A stretch of DNA of 64,000 nucleotides from Saturnia japonica (lineage: Eukaryota; Arthropoda; Insecta; Lepidoptera; Saturniidae): the NCBI GenBank assembly GCA_033032175.1, contig CM065311.1:6627190-6691189 (forward strand), given 5' to 3'. The position numbers were made by a program, and so were the translations under genes. Positions 48,301 through 51,230 of the stretch are shown piece after piece. The notes below the pieces were generated by a model. The model saw only the letters and a list, made by a program, of their open reading frames with translations. It searched no databases and had not been told where the DNA came from. Each line of letters begins with the position of its first letter. Positions within the stretch are counted from its first letter, which is position 1.

Positions 48301-49694
48301 ACCTGGATTATTATACTCTATGGTCATTTGTGTCGCTATGTAACAAACAATACTGCGTGTAAATTAAATATAAGTTTTTATCAAAAATACTTTAATTATT
48401 TTAAGACCTTTTCATTAAGGAAATGATGTGCGATGATTATTGCTCAAATTTACACATTGTTTAGGGTTTCTGACTGCCATGCGTCAAGAAGTGACTAGAG
48501 CACATAAAGGCTGGGCTCTGGACATGGTCTCTCTGCACAACGACGTTACGAAAAATATCTATGATGAAATCAAGGCTCCACCACCGGTAAAATAATATAA
48601 AAAATATATTTACTTACGATCAGGGCTAAAATACTGCAAAAATTTTAATAATCGTTAAATAACTGGGATTTGACTAATATTATTTTATCTTGTGTTTCCC
48701 ATGTATTGTAAATTACAATTTTTTAAACTATCTAAGAAAATAACGTTTGGGCCAAATTTACACGATTACTATATGACGAAATTTATCTACAAACATTTCC
48801 TTAGATTTTTAGCCAGATCTTAATCTGTCAAGTTTTGTTTTCTATTTTAATTCATAATCTTACGTTATTTGACTCTATATTATGCAATAGTGGCATTTTG
48901 CGTGATTCAGGTAGTTTGATTATTGTGCACAAGTGAAGTGATTTGAAAATAACTAGAAGCATGAAATTTAAGTTGCCACAAAAACTCCCTGGACAGTTTT
49001 AACAAAAGAGTCACAATCTTGTTATTTAGAGTTTATTGAATTGATATTGAATTGATTGTTTTCAGGAAGGTGTATTCGTTCACGGTGTGTTCTTGGATGG
49101 GGCGGGTTGGGACCGGCGGAACATGCGTCTTTGTGAGTCCACTTTGAAAGTACTGTATACAGCTTTACCTGTTATACATGTATATGCAATTAACTCGACA
49201 GCTCCCAAGGATCCAAAACTATATCAAGTAAGTTGATTCGTAACAGACTCTAAGCAGATCCTTAACTTGGCCTTTTAATTTGTTTTTATATGAATTCACA
49301 CTGCCATTAATCGCTATTATTTATAATTTAAAAAAATCAAACAAACAAAATTACTAGAAACACTTGTTATTATAAAATACTTACATCCACGATGCATATT
49401 TGGATTGTTTTAATAATCGTTTTATCGCTCAAAACCTAAAAAATGTATTGATTTTTTTTTACAAGAGGGGTTAAATAATATAAAATTTTATCCAAACATT
49501 GCATTAATTGTATGAGATTATTTTCAATAAAAAAAAATTCTGATATTTTAGGAATGTATTTTTTTCAGTGTCCAGTTTATAAGAAGCCTGTCCGCACTGG
49601 GCTGACGTTCATAACTCCATTATGGTTGCCTACTTTAAAAAATCCCGATCATTGGATTTTGAGAGGTGTTGCTATACTTTGCGATATAAAATAA
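2181..49694 (+). CDS. axonemal dynein heavy chain, DNAH5/DNAH8 type (3' part, 50 exons)
   Basis: Heavy chain of ciliary/flagellar outer-arm dynein, the ATPase motor that slides axonemal doublets; in moths the main axoneme is the sperm flagellum. I joined 50 exons, listed in the segment entries, by acceptor/donor sites and phase. The sum is 7,841 nt with no stop before TAA at 49692-49694, giving 2,612 residues (about 55% of a usual 4,500-4,700-residue chain). Visible in order: AAA1 Walker [12 protein letters not shown]2 P-loop [11 protein letters not shown]3 P-loop [11 protein letters not shown]4 P-loop GVGGSGKQ, stalk coiled coils with microtubule-binding tip, AAA5, AAA6 and the C-terminal domain ending ILCDIK. 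DNAH5 and DNAH8 cannot be separated from this part alone. The 5' exons (tail, linker, AAA1 Walker A) lie outside the window. All seen phases agree, so the gene looks functional. Confidence 0.95.
2357..2700 (-). repeat. LINE ORF2 C-terminal remnant
   Basis: On the minus strand 2593-2460 reads [13 protein letters not shown] and TGSFKRGV, the tail wording common at the end of insect LINE ORF2 proteins. The preceding 100 nt give weakly related sequence in another frame. It lies in the intron between dynein exons 1 and 2. Whether it belongs to the 1-2040 element is unclear, since that element points the same way but its own 3' part is off the left edge. Confidence 0.4.
3550..3652 (+). repeat. degenerate 3' end of the jockey-type LINE family
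   Basis: The block GCGGCTGAGTGCCTTCCGCG ... GGGCCAGGGCTAACAG matches, with many changes, the last 100 nt of the full-length LINE 3' UTR (37604-37703). It is plus strand, in the intron between exons 2 and 3, and older than the copy at 5288-5408. Confidence 0.55.
4700..4975. repeat. dispersed lepidopteran-type intron repeat fragment
   Basis: The text AAACTAGCGGATAAATTTTG followed by poly-T, and later ACTTTCAAGAAAAAATTATT, is a wording that recurs near 17025-17190 (ACTACTGGATAGATTTTGAT, GAAAAGTTGTTAAAGTTTTA). These are partial copies of one old dispersed element. The rest of this 1.8-kb intron (3275-5069) shows no gene. Confidence 0.4.
5288..5410 (+). repeat. 5'-truncated copy of the jockey-type LINE (3' UTR end)
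   Basis: From CGCGGCTGAGTGCCCTAAGC to GGCCCCTAAGGCTAACAG this closely matches the terminal 3' UTR of the LINE at 31576-37730 and ends in a short A run. It is a dead-on-arrival insertion of the usual target-primed type, sense to the dynein gene, in the intron between exons 3 and 4. No clear target-site duplication was found by eye. Confidence 0.75.
5731..6058 (+). mobile_element. MITE-like element with imperfect terminal inverted repeats
   Basis: The left end is TATAGCTATAGATCGGCAAT (5731-5750). The right end ATTGCCGATTATACTATACTA (6038-6058) is its imperfect inverse with a perfect TCGGCAAT core. The element is non-coding. A second copy in inverse orientation lies at about 23826-24050 and shares the right end plus about 200 nt of interior (AAATAAGCGAGATTTGTTTT-like core). 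No target-site duplication is obvious, so the superfamily is unknown. Confidence 0.55.
6321..9474 (+). CDS. dynein exons 5-10: AAA2 module
   Basis: Exons 6321-6543, 6652-6781, 7494-7711, 8855-8991, 9069-9121 and 9267-9474. Exon 5 has the AAA2 P-loop [10 protein letters not shown] followed by [11 protein letters not shown]. Exon 6 has [15 protein letters not shown]. Exon 7 has the Walker B-like [19 protein letters not shown] and the [10 protein letters not shown] block. Exons 8-10 encode the alpha-helical lid (GWLKKRS ... [11 protein letters not shown] ... [21 protein letters not shown]). Exon 9 is only 53 nt. All six are in phase. In axonemal dyneins AAA2 binds nucleotide but is thought not to cycle it. 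Confidence 0.93.
7800..8285 (+). repeat. LINE 3' fragment ending in an A-rich tail
   Basis: A moderately GC-rich stretch (7820-8010) reads like decayed coding sequence ([19 protein letters not shown] in one frame). It is followed by a conserved block at 8180-8266 and an A run at about 8270-8282. The block recurs in inverse orientation at 41091-41190 and 54571-54672. It therefore behaves as the 3' end of an RTE-like or similar LINE. It lies in the intron between dynein exons 7 and 8; the rest of that intron (8286-8854) shows nothing. Confidence 0.5.
9790..9910 (+). repeat. dispersed repeat shared with 12950-13080
   Basis: GTGTATCTGCGAAGTTGAAG and GTCCAATG...ATGAAATTAAA recur in the same order and orientation at 12950-13080. 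Both copies are intronic and non-coding. The intron 9475-10230 also has a T18 run (9522-9541) and otherwise nothing recognisable. Confidence 0.5.
10231..18021 (+). CDS. dynein exons 11-17: AAA3 module
   Basis: Exons 10231-10492, 12373-12495, 12594-12711, 13975-14070, 15859-15965, 16076-16239 and 17821-18021. The AAA3 P-loop is GEQGTAKT in exon 11 and the Walker B is [10 protein letters not shown] in exon 12. Exon 14 gives [18 protein letters not shown], and exon 16 gives [17 protein letters not shown]. Exon 15 ends AAG followed by GCAAGT, so its intron is best read as GC-AG; phase 0 is kept on both sides. Exon 17 ends in an acidic linker (DEDEDFSTD) before AAA4. AAA3 is a regulatory ATPase site in dyneins. 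Confidence 0.92.
10648..12000 (-). pseudogene. mariner transposase pseudogene
   Basis: The minus-strand start ATG (12000) reads [20 protein letters not shown], is interrupted by the 11600-11949 insertion plus duplication, and resumes [20 protein letters not shown]. Further on are [14 protein letters not shown] (second helix-turn-helix), YETWVYELD (first catalytic region, altered), ILHHDNAPF (second Asp) and [14 protein letters not shown] (third Asp). The parts at 11519-10953 and 10830-10648 are in different frames, so it is inactive. The D,D34D-type motifs place it in Tc1/mariner. Confidence 0.85.
11600..11936 (+). mobile_element. SINE-like retroposon nested in the mariner
   Basis: It is flanked by the 13-bp duplication AACATGAAATTCC (11587-11599 and 11937-11949), and removing it restores the mariner transposase frame. 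Its right end is a GAA microsatellite tail (GGAAGAAGAAGAAGAAAA), typical of reverse-transcribed elements. No ORF. A related copy at 48830-49035 shares TATATTATG, GTGCA(T/C)AAGTGAAGTGA and CACAAAAACT words in the same order. Confidence 0.75.
12950..13370 (+). repeat. dispersed repeat and duplicated 110-bp unit
   Basis: 12950-13080 matches 9790-9910. Downstream, a unit starting TTTTGATATAA and running through GTATCGTATATA, TGCATTTAGTAA and ATTACAAACAGACACTT occurs twice, at about 13092-13175 and 13262-13365. The inverse of the same unit is visible at about 43217-43290. No coding sense. Confidence 0.5.
14550..15330. repeat. repeat with inverted arms; one arm also at 40430-40610
   Basis: The arm at about 15225-15290 (CGCCCCCGCCAACGTTATCC ... 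GAACTTGTACGATTATA) is the imperfect inverse of 14565-14622 (TAGTCGTACAATTACG ... GACGTTGGCGGGG). The region 15020-15320 matches 40430-40610 in the same orientation (AAATTACGTAATTGTGGTGC; GCACGAACTTGTAC). A foldback or MITE-like element is likely. The rest of the intron between exons 14 and 15 is AT-rich without genes. Confidence 0.4.
15640..15785 (-). repeat. tRNA-like SINE fragment with B-box word
   Basis: The minus strand contains GAGTTCGAATCCC, a good RNA polymerase III B box, within sequence shared with 61120-61215 (TCAGGCTCA...TTGCAGGGATTCG; GATCGAC). No A box or tail could be placed, so only a fragment is claimed. It lies just upstream of dynein exon 15. Confidence 0.45.
16770..17250. 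repeat. dispersed intron repeat (old transposon debris)
   Basis: The stretch begins CTAGCTGTTACCACGGCTTC and ends GCCGCGGACACAACTAGTA. Inside are CTACTGGATAGATTTTGATA and a CGTTGTGAGCGC word, as in 4700-4975 and 43200-43950. Such blocks bounded by CTAG-like ends are frequent in moth introns. No ORF. The rest of the intron 16240-17820 is AT-rich. Confidence 0.4.
18130..18345 (-). repeat. tRNA-like SINE fragment with B-box word
   Basis: The minus strand reads GAGGTTCGATCCCCGC, matching the polymerase III B box, in a 200-nt block otherwise unlike the neighbouring AT-rich intron between exons 17 and 18. It does not fold as a full tRNA by inspection. Confidence 0.4.
18360..20130 (+). CDS. dynein exons 18-22: AAA4 module
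   Basis: Exons 18360-18500, 18605-18709, 18893-19077, 19519-19652 and 19999-20130. Exon 19 carries the AAA4 P-loop [10 protein letters not shown]. Exon 20 carries the Walker B region [13 protein letters not shown] and LFPKDEM. Exon 21 carries [10 protein letters not shown], and exon 22 [15 protein letters not shown] and TMDWFQKWP, the hallmarks just before the stalk. Exon 21 has a weak TTTAAG acceptor, but its phase and product match the family. All residues expected for nucleotide binding are present. Confidence 0.93.
19205..19335 (+). repeat. possible tRNA-like SINE fragment
   Basis: CATGAGTTCGAATTCCTAC resembles a B box and is followed by CTGAGTGTGTTTCGGC and a GC-richer tail. It lies in the intron between exons 20 and 21, for which nothing else stands out. 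Confidence 0.35.
20597..24728 (+). CDS. dynein exons 23-29: stalk and microtubule-binding domain
   Basis: Exons 20597-20799, 21326-21440, 21609-21785, 22120-22287, 23121-23221, 23403-23601 and 24517-24728. Exon 23 carries [16 protein letters not shown], the start of the stalk. Exons 24-25 form coiled coil 1, rich in Ala, Glu and Lys ([19 protein letters not shown]). Exons 26-28 give the microtubule-binding tip ([29 protein letters not shown]), and exons 28-29 coiled coil 2, ending RWTEQS and [11 protein letters not shown]. The exon 23 acceptor (AATCTAAAAG) lacks a pyrimidine tract and is the least certain boundary here. Confidence 0.92.
21001..21230 (-). pseudogene. mariner transposase C-terminal fragment with one inverted end
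   Basis: The minus strand from 21230 reads [20 protein letters not shown], then [19 protein letters not shown] and a stop: the usual last 45 residues of a mariner transposase. The left edge CGAGGGGAGGTCAAAAAGTT is the corresponding terminal repeat. The 5' two-thirds is missing. It sits about 100 bp upstream of dynein exon 24. Confidence 0.75.
22288..23120. other. intron between exons 26 and 27 with old repeat debris
   Basis: AT-rich; 22900-22965 (ATGTGTACAAAATTTCATT... AATCGGTCAAAACGTTTTTC) is the same wording as the array at 56770-57340 and common intron repeats. No ORF or RNA gene. Confidence 0.35.
23826..24050 (-). repeat. second, truncated copy of the MITE-like element
   Basis: It starts with TTAGTATAGTATAACATTGG, the inverse of the right end at 6038-6058, and continues through CCACAATTAAACG and AAAATAAGCGAGATTT, parallel to the reverse complement of 5731-6058. 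Its other terminus is missing. It sits in the intron between exons 28 and 29. Confidence 0.55.
25156..28898 (+). CDS. dynein exons 30-35: AAA5 module
   Basis: Exons 25156-25294, 26235-26419, 26573-26699, 26934-27069, 27675-27892 and 28656-28898. Exon 30 begins [13 protein letters not shown], just after the stalk. Exon 31 has [20 protein letters not shown] and [10 protein letters not shown]. Exon 32 has [18 protein letters not shown]. Exon 33 has [19 protein letters not shown]. Exon 34 has [11 protein letters not shown] and [10 protein letters not shown]. Exon 35 has ARTI-like helical repeats ending [15 protein letters not shown]. The exon 34 acceptor (CATTAAG) is weak, but both flanking phases require it. 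Confidence 0.92.
25383..25480. repeat. short transposon debris (CTAGATGTGCCCGCGGCT type)
   Basis: The words ACTAGATGTGCCCGCGGCTG and ACTCGCGTGGACTACAGA are a dispersed moth repeat motif, also seen with variation at 16780-16815 and 43905-43950. The rest of the intron (to 26234) is featureless AT-rich sequence. Confidence 0.4.
27950..28040 (+). repeat. dispersed lepidopteran repeat, also at 44415-44475
   Basis: GGTGGCAAACAGCATGCGGC ... GTTGCCTATGGACGCTTGTA is a wording widespread in Lepidoptera (GGCAAACGAGC...GGACGC type). A second copy with GTGGCCCGCC and CTATAGACGCTTGTAATACC is at 44415-44475. The rest of the intron 27893-28655 holds nothing recognisable. Confidence 0.5.
29942..30523 (+). 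repeat. solo-LTR-like unit
   Basis: It is a 580-bp block that starts TGTTGTGGACAGC and ends CTTTTATTCACA. Inside, in LTR order, are a GC-rich region with two perfect hairpins (30170-30198 and 30218-30244), a TATA-like TTAAATATAGC (about 30308), a GATCAGTTCG start-like site about 30 nt later, and GAATAAAAC (about 30461) as a poly(A) signal. No coding region or second LTR is near, and I could not define a target-site duplication. It lies in the intron between dynein exons 35 and 36 in the sense orientation. Confidence 0.45.
30812..49694 (+). CDS. dynein exons 36-50: AAA6 and C-terminal domain
   Basis: Exons 30812-30947, 31176-31329, 37909-38028, 38680-38740, 39447-39626, 39721-39833, 39920-40005, 40726-40987, 41784-42023, 44688-44855, 46391-46532, 47262-47451, 48465-48586, 49066-49227 and 49569-49694. 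Landmarks: [96 protein letters not shown] and [10 protein letters not shown] before TAA. The intron between exons 37 and 38 (31330-37908) is 6.6 kb because a LINE inserted there. The exon frame is unaffected. The C-terminal domain has the usual length for axonemal chains. Confidence 0.93.
31671..31877 (+). repeat. tandem repeat in the LINE 5' UTR
   Basis: Two copies of an about 90-bp unit (about 31671-31760 and 31788-31877, 117-bp period) share GATCCACGGACCCGGT, AGGCCTGCCGGTTCA and TTTTTTAAGC. Repeated 5' UTR units in LINEs often carry the internal promoter; that role is inferred here. Confidence 0.75.
32502..34328 (+). CDS. LINE ORF1 protein (gag-like, zinc knuckles)
   Basis: A 608-residue RNA-binding protein that would package the element RNA. 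Residues about 50-90 are an Ala/Val/Ser/Thr-rich imperfect repeat, and the next 150 are Pro/Arg-rich and disordered. A PRE_C2HC-like region precedes the knuckles (residues about 300-375, [14 protein letters not shown]). Three zinc knuckles follow at residues about 381-439: CHNC-X4-H-X4-C, CVKC-X3-H-X4-C and CVLC-X4-H-X6-C. This arrangement is typical of jockey/X-element ORF1. The ATG at 32502 is the first long-frame start. The stop TAA (34326-34328) overlaps the ORF2 start region. Confidence 0.92.
   Translation: MAKEITVHEYELHKVFNFMKLRVPDLYAEYTATLEVTPGATYELVDSEPAAVASTSAVVASTSAVASISANAPTANVPTAAAPIVAAPYLNPAVPTPEDILSKGHGARRPSRSNSRNSIPRGRRSDTPAGNALPVHNSFAALPVESPVSTDPNQMDQTIPNIRPAANDADGFTTVVSRKTKRAANSEEDRAPKAPRPDLDTRTPIPTSPTRPASAPAPAAGPPGRKARPPPVIVQDKAAWTNLESNIRLSKIPYTKARSIATGIQVSVSTSDAHRDLARLLTEKKLAYYTYTLNEDRKLRVVIRRIPFEIPPEEVLESLRSQNYPVHEVHRMYGPDRKPFPMVVVILDRTPEGKAIYNIATVCGLSGITVENPYKNRIPTQCHNCQLYGHSSRHCHLTPRCVKCPENHSTRECPRTRDSPGEPSCVLCGQAGHPANYRGCPKAPRATRPRRMRPPAHQRAPHAPVNHAPRPQPQPLLSMEAFPNLPNAARAPAAGVLAPSVPPQPILGPRAPWAPARHNPQPLMDLELAPKPQPLMAAQTSAPRGSPPPSDVVLIALLLREHSVTEVGVYVDYLNEHGCIMTVWKFPRLSETIHRLDLDAANRKPSNG
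34297..37209 (+). CDS. LINE ORF2 protein (APE endonuclease and reverse transcriptase)
   Basis: 970 residues if counted from 34297; the ATG at 34321 (ATGGATAA, overlapping the ORF1 stop) is the likelier start, giving 962. The N-terminal APE-type endonuclease shows [21 protein letters not shown] (Asp about 148) and DSDHRPV (Asp-His about 221-222), and would nick the target. The reverse transcriptase shows [32 protein letters not shown] (motif A Asp about 598), [16 protein letters not shown] and YADDTV (about 684-689). All catalytic residues are present and there is no stop, so the enzyme may be functional. The C terminus is Arg/Pro-rich. Confidence 0.95.
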   Translation: MPQTESLPMDKLKPKGINIAFFNARNLASQRDLVANFLVERQLDVFLVQETLLKPSRRNPKIANYNIIRNDRVTRGGGTLIYYKRSLYCMRIDPPELTNLEVSICRLGMTDHPSIIIVSAYLSPSKRLLRSDLEALFSLGPSVIIAGDLNSGHTCFNSSRDSRNGSILNQLCNDMNFDVLAPSEPTHFQDHCRPTVLDVALLKGIELRLQLLEVVHELDSDHRPVILRLGHPFDHSPPSVQVVDYAKLKHLLADRPSSDSLDRVPDVLQSAADADLAIDSLVDHLQVSIREASREVKTVSDRRFILPADLRALKTEKNAATRAHDSFPSRENCARLRALQREFKARITEYRGHSWDNLVEGLRPSHLTYWKLARSLKIEHSSQLPPLERGPGLPLAFDSEDKAECLAASLESQCSPKCDNIDAVHVNTIESSVQELSSVPPADTLTTVTSDEVCSVIKGLKLKKSPGPDGIRNEVLQLLPDHLIALLVFIFNVNIAHCHFPAAWKTAIVIGIHKPGKKASLPDSYRPISLLNTLGKIYERLLLNRLKTVIDEKNLYPPEQFGFRARHSCTHQVQCLTEHIATNFAKDPPYRTLAVFFDVAKAFDKVWLAGLVHKLHQLQVPDRLVHIIRDYLTDRTFRYRAESVLSTAHPIRSGVPQGSILAPCLFNLYVSDLPRPPRVQVGLYADDTVIYASNRNRLRLRHRVQRAVTTLGKWYTKWRIAVNPSKSAAIIFDPSRKVHPESVKTLKLFKDNIPWATMTKYLGVTFDRKLTFDSHVRAVCKTAAMAISRLQPLIISKMSLRHKLTLYKMCIRPIMTYSCAAFAHMSKLNIHEFQVLQTRVLRKINNAPWFVRQVDLHRDMKLPSIESYIKYLSRSYFDTASNHANPLIQAATNYVPVPNATRLQRRPRNIFTDPDDEIEKQIAYYSTVSLNRACFRPRPRNHRSLRRGRAANFAPAHPPPRPPSPAATQA
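37430..37467 (+). other. perfect 14-bp stem-loop in the LINE 3' UTR
   Basis: ACATGTTCCTTCCT (37430-37443) is the exact inverse complement of AGGAAGGAACATGT (37454-37467), with a 10-nt loop. LINE reverse transcriptases can use 3' UTR structure to pick their template; a role here is inference. Confidence 0.7.
38265..38375 (+). repeat. dispersed repeat, inverse copy at 40140-40335
   Basis: ATCTGGGCGACCGAGCTTTG ... CTAGGTAAACTTGGAATGTA matches the minus strand of 40140-40335 (CTGGGCGATCGGGCCTTGCT; TAGGTAATCTTGGAATGTAA). The two inverted copies bracket dynein exons 39-42. The rest of the 38029-38679 intron is AT-rich. Confidence 0.55.
39065..39405 (+). repeat. 340-bp dispersed repeat, second copy at 60330-60680
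   Basis: Shared words in order: ATTACAGTATTA, CAATTTATAGACCATAC, TACCTCCAGA, TTTTTGCGTGATTG, AAACTAACAGAC, CAAATATCTTTAAT and ATTATAAGTA. The two copies are about 75-80% alike by eye, same orientation, one in each gene. Family unknown; the short ORFs inside are chance. Confidence 0.6.
40140..40335 (-). repeat. inverse copy of the 38265-38375 repeat
   Basis: It is longer than the plus-strand copy by about 80 nt in the middle (AGTTAAGTCTAGTGCTAAAA on the minus strand). Non-coding. It precedes the 40430-40610 repeat in the same intron. Confidence 0.55.
40430..40610 (+). repeat. copy of the 15020-15320 repeat
   Basis: AGTTATAAATTATGTAACTG, CGCACTCGCGACTATTGTGT and CACGCACGAACTTGTACAAC recur in the same order as in 15020-15320. 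Non-coding, in the intron between exons 42 and 43. Confidence 0.5.
41091..41190 (-). repeat. copy of the 8180-8266 LINE 3' block
   Basis: The minus strand carries GATGACTGGGATGTTTTCC and the neighbouring words of the 8180-8266 block. A TTTATTCA run at its left end corresponds to the A-rich tail. It lies in the intron between exons 43 and 44. The small ORF it makes (MNVKTL...) is part of the repeat, not a gene. Confidence 0.55.
41280..41530 (+). repeat. dispersed repeat, partial inverse copy at 46030-46200
   Basis: GATCTGTACCCGTTTGGGTC and ACGACCACCATGCACATGAT have an inverse counterpart in GGGTACAGATATC and GACCCAGTC near 46095-46130. GGTATCAACCGGTGTAT and GGATCAGCCAGTGTAT inside suggest internal repetition. 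No protein recognised. It fills much of the intron between exons 43 and 44. Confidence 0.45.
43200..43955. repeat. composite dispersed repeat in the intron between exons 44 and 45
   Basis: It starts with the inverse of the 13.1-kb unit (AAGTGTCTGTTTGTAGTGTC ... AAATGCATATGAAAGTATAT). A GTCTGTCTGTCTGTTTGTTC run, GAAACGGTTGGACCGATTTT, and a closing GAAGTCACGGGCACATCTAG follow. These are common moth intron transposon words. The 101-codon ORF at 43551-43856 has no recognisable domain and is treated as part of the repeat. 42024-43200 is AT-rich with nothing seen. Confidence 0.45.
44060..44100. repeat. TATG microsatellite
   Basis: An imperfect (TATG)n run, TATGTACATGTATGTATGTA and onward. A shorter one is at about 29448-29468. 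Confidence 0.8.
44415..44475 (+). repeat. copy of the 27950-28040 repeat
   Basis: It shares ACAAA(T/G)GTGGC, CCCGCC and TATAGACGCTTGTAATACC with 27950-28040, same orientation, in the intron between exons 44 and 45. Confidence 0.5.
45306..45331. repeat. TA microsatellite
   Basis: An uninterrupted alternating AT run of about 24 bases in the intron between exons 45 and 46. Confidence 0.85.
46030..46200 (-). repeat. inverse copy of part of 41280-41530
   Basis: The minus strand carries ATATCTGTACCCGACTGGGT and ATCGCGACCACCATACACC, matching words of the 41.3-kb repeat. The short ORFs here are repeat sequence. The rest of the intron between exons 45 and 46 (44856-46390) is AT-rich with a TA microsatellite (about 45306-45330). 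Confidence 0.45.
47452..48464. other. intron between exons 47 and 48
   Basis: AGTAGCGACCCGCCCCAGCT at about 47534 is a piece of common transposon debris; the rest is AT-rich with no gene or clear repeat. Confidence 0.4.
48830..49035 (+). repeat. second copy of the SINE-like family
   Basis: From AAGTTTTGTTTTCTATTTT to ACAATCTTGTTATTT it aligns by eye with 11635-11835, with scattered substitutions; the GAA tail is absent. It ends about 30 nt before the acceptor of dynein exon 49. Confidence 0.6.
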
Positions 49695-51230
49695 GTGATG
49701 CGGTCTACTCAAAGCAAAACTTTGTGCTGCTGTTTGTTCTTCCCTTGTAACGTCTGTGGCAGACAAACTTCTTTAAATAGTTAAAAGTTATGCATCTTCA
49801 TATTTAGAAACTTGCCATTTACACTGAGCTAGTCATGTATTGTGATTATTATTTTTGGTATATACTTAGTTTGTATTAATTTTTATTTAAATAAATAATA
49901 TTAAAATTGTATGTTTTGTTTTTGTTCGAACGAACGTGGTTTTATCGTAAATATTAGGCCAAATACTTACAAAATAGAGAGCTTAAATAAAAATTGTGAT
50001 AAAATCGAGAGCTTAAATAAAATTTGTTATCGTACTTTATTATACATAAGTCAGTTCTGTCGTTTCGATTTGATTCTTATTAATGAGGCGTTCTATTTCA
50101 GAACAAAATAAAAGTTAGAAAATTAAAATTGTTCTATTTTAATCAGTTATATAATTTGAGAGGTATTGCCAGTTATTAATAGGTTACATTTACGGTATAT
50201 AAACTAATATTACAACACTGTAAATATCAAATTTGCCAAGTTAGAATTAAACTCGTACGTTATGGATGGTTTCGTTTTTATTAGTTTGTTGACATTTTCT
50301 TAATATTATTGTTTATGCTCAAACAAGATAAATGAGCTCAAAATAATAGATACAAAATAATATATTATTATAATATCAATGGACGGAACCTATTCGTTGA
50401 TATTTTTCTACTGTCATCACAAAAATGGAAGCATGATTTAAATAACACCCTACATTAATTAATGAGAATCAATTATATTTAAACAGCAACATAATTGTTC
50501 ATTACGTACGTCTTCTATATATATTTTTTATAACATTTATATAAGTGTAAGAAATTACAGTTCTCCTGTGAAGCAATTAAACTTTGGTTGTACGAAGGTA
50601 CACGTTATAAAATAGAAAATATCAGTCTAATCAATTTTATTTCGAAAAGCGAGAAGTTTGCCGAGAAGTAAAGCTTTTCTGCCTACCACACAAAATAACG
50701 AGATCTAGCGTTCCTAATAAATTATTAATAATTACCTATCGTTATTGTTAAACGATAAATAATATGAATAAAGGTGGTACCTAAACGTTTATATAATAGT
50801 ATTTACAGTCTTTTTATAGTAATCTAAAATATACGTTACATTGTATATATCCTTTAATTTTTTACATAATACACTTATAATCGACAATTTAATCTGCTGA
50901 AATTAAACATTGGCTCGGATGTTTTCAGCGATTATAGAATCTTAAGTATCATTCTTTCATAGCGTACCTACATTTATCTTAAACATATTCGTATTTTACA
51001 GCAATAAGCTTAAAATATTCACATAAAGCATAAACATCTGCAGTATCAACATAAAATATTTTCCCGTGTAATTGATATAATAATCTTAAAATTATTTGTT
51101 TCAATCTATTATATTGAAACCAGTGGTAATTTAGCCTAATTATTTGCCTTTGGCTACAATTAATAAAGAAGAAAGAATTATTGCACAATAATATTGAACG
51201 TTGCCTCTTTGGACTGTAGATGTTGAGATA
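49695..51230. other. intergenic gap between convergent genes
   Basis: This 1.5-kb AT-rich stretch separates the dynein stop (+) and the PDZ-gene stop (-) and must hold both 3' UTRs. Two imperfect copies of a short word (TCGAGAGCTTAAATAAAA-like) lie at about 49975-50020. I see no ORF, RNA gene or recognisable transposon. Confidence 0.5.
49890..49895 (+). promoter_or_regulatory. candidate poly(A) signal of the dynein gene
   Basis: AATAAA lies 196 nt downstream of the dynein stop codon in an AT-rich 3' flank. It is the first canonical hexamer after the stop, so a 3' UTR of about 0.2 kb is likely. The cleavage site is not visible. Confidence 0.45.
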
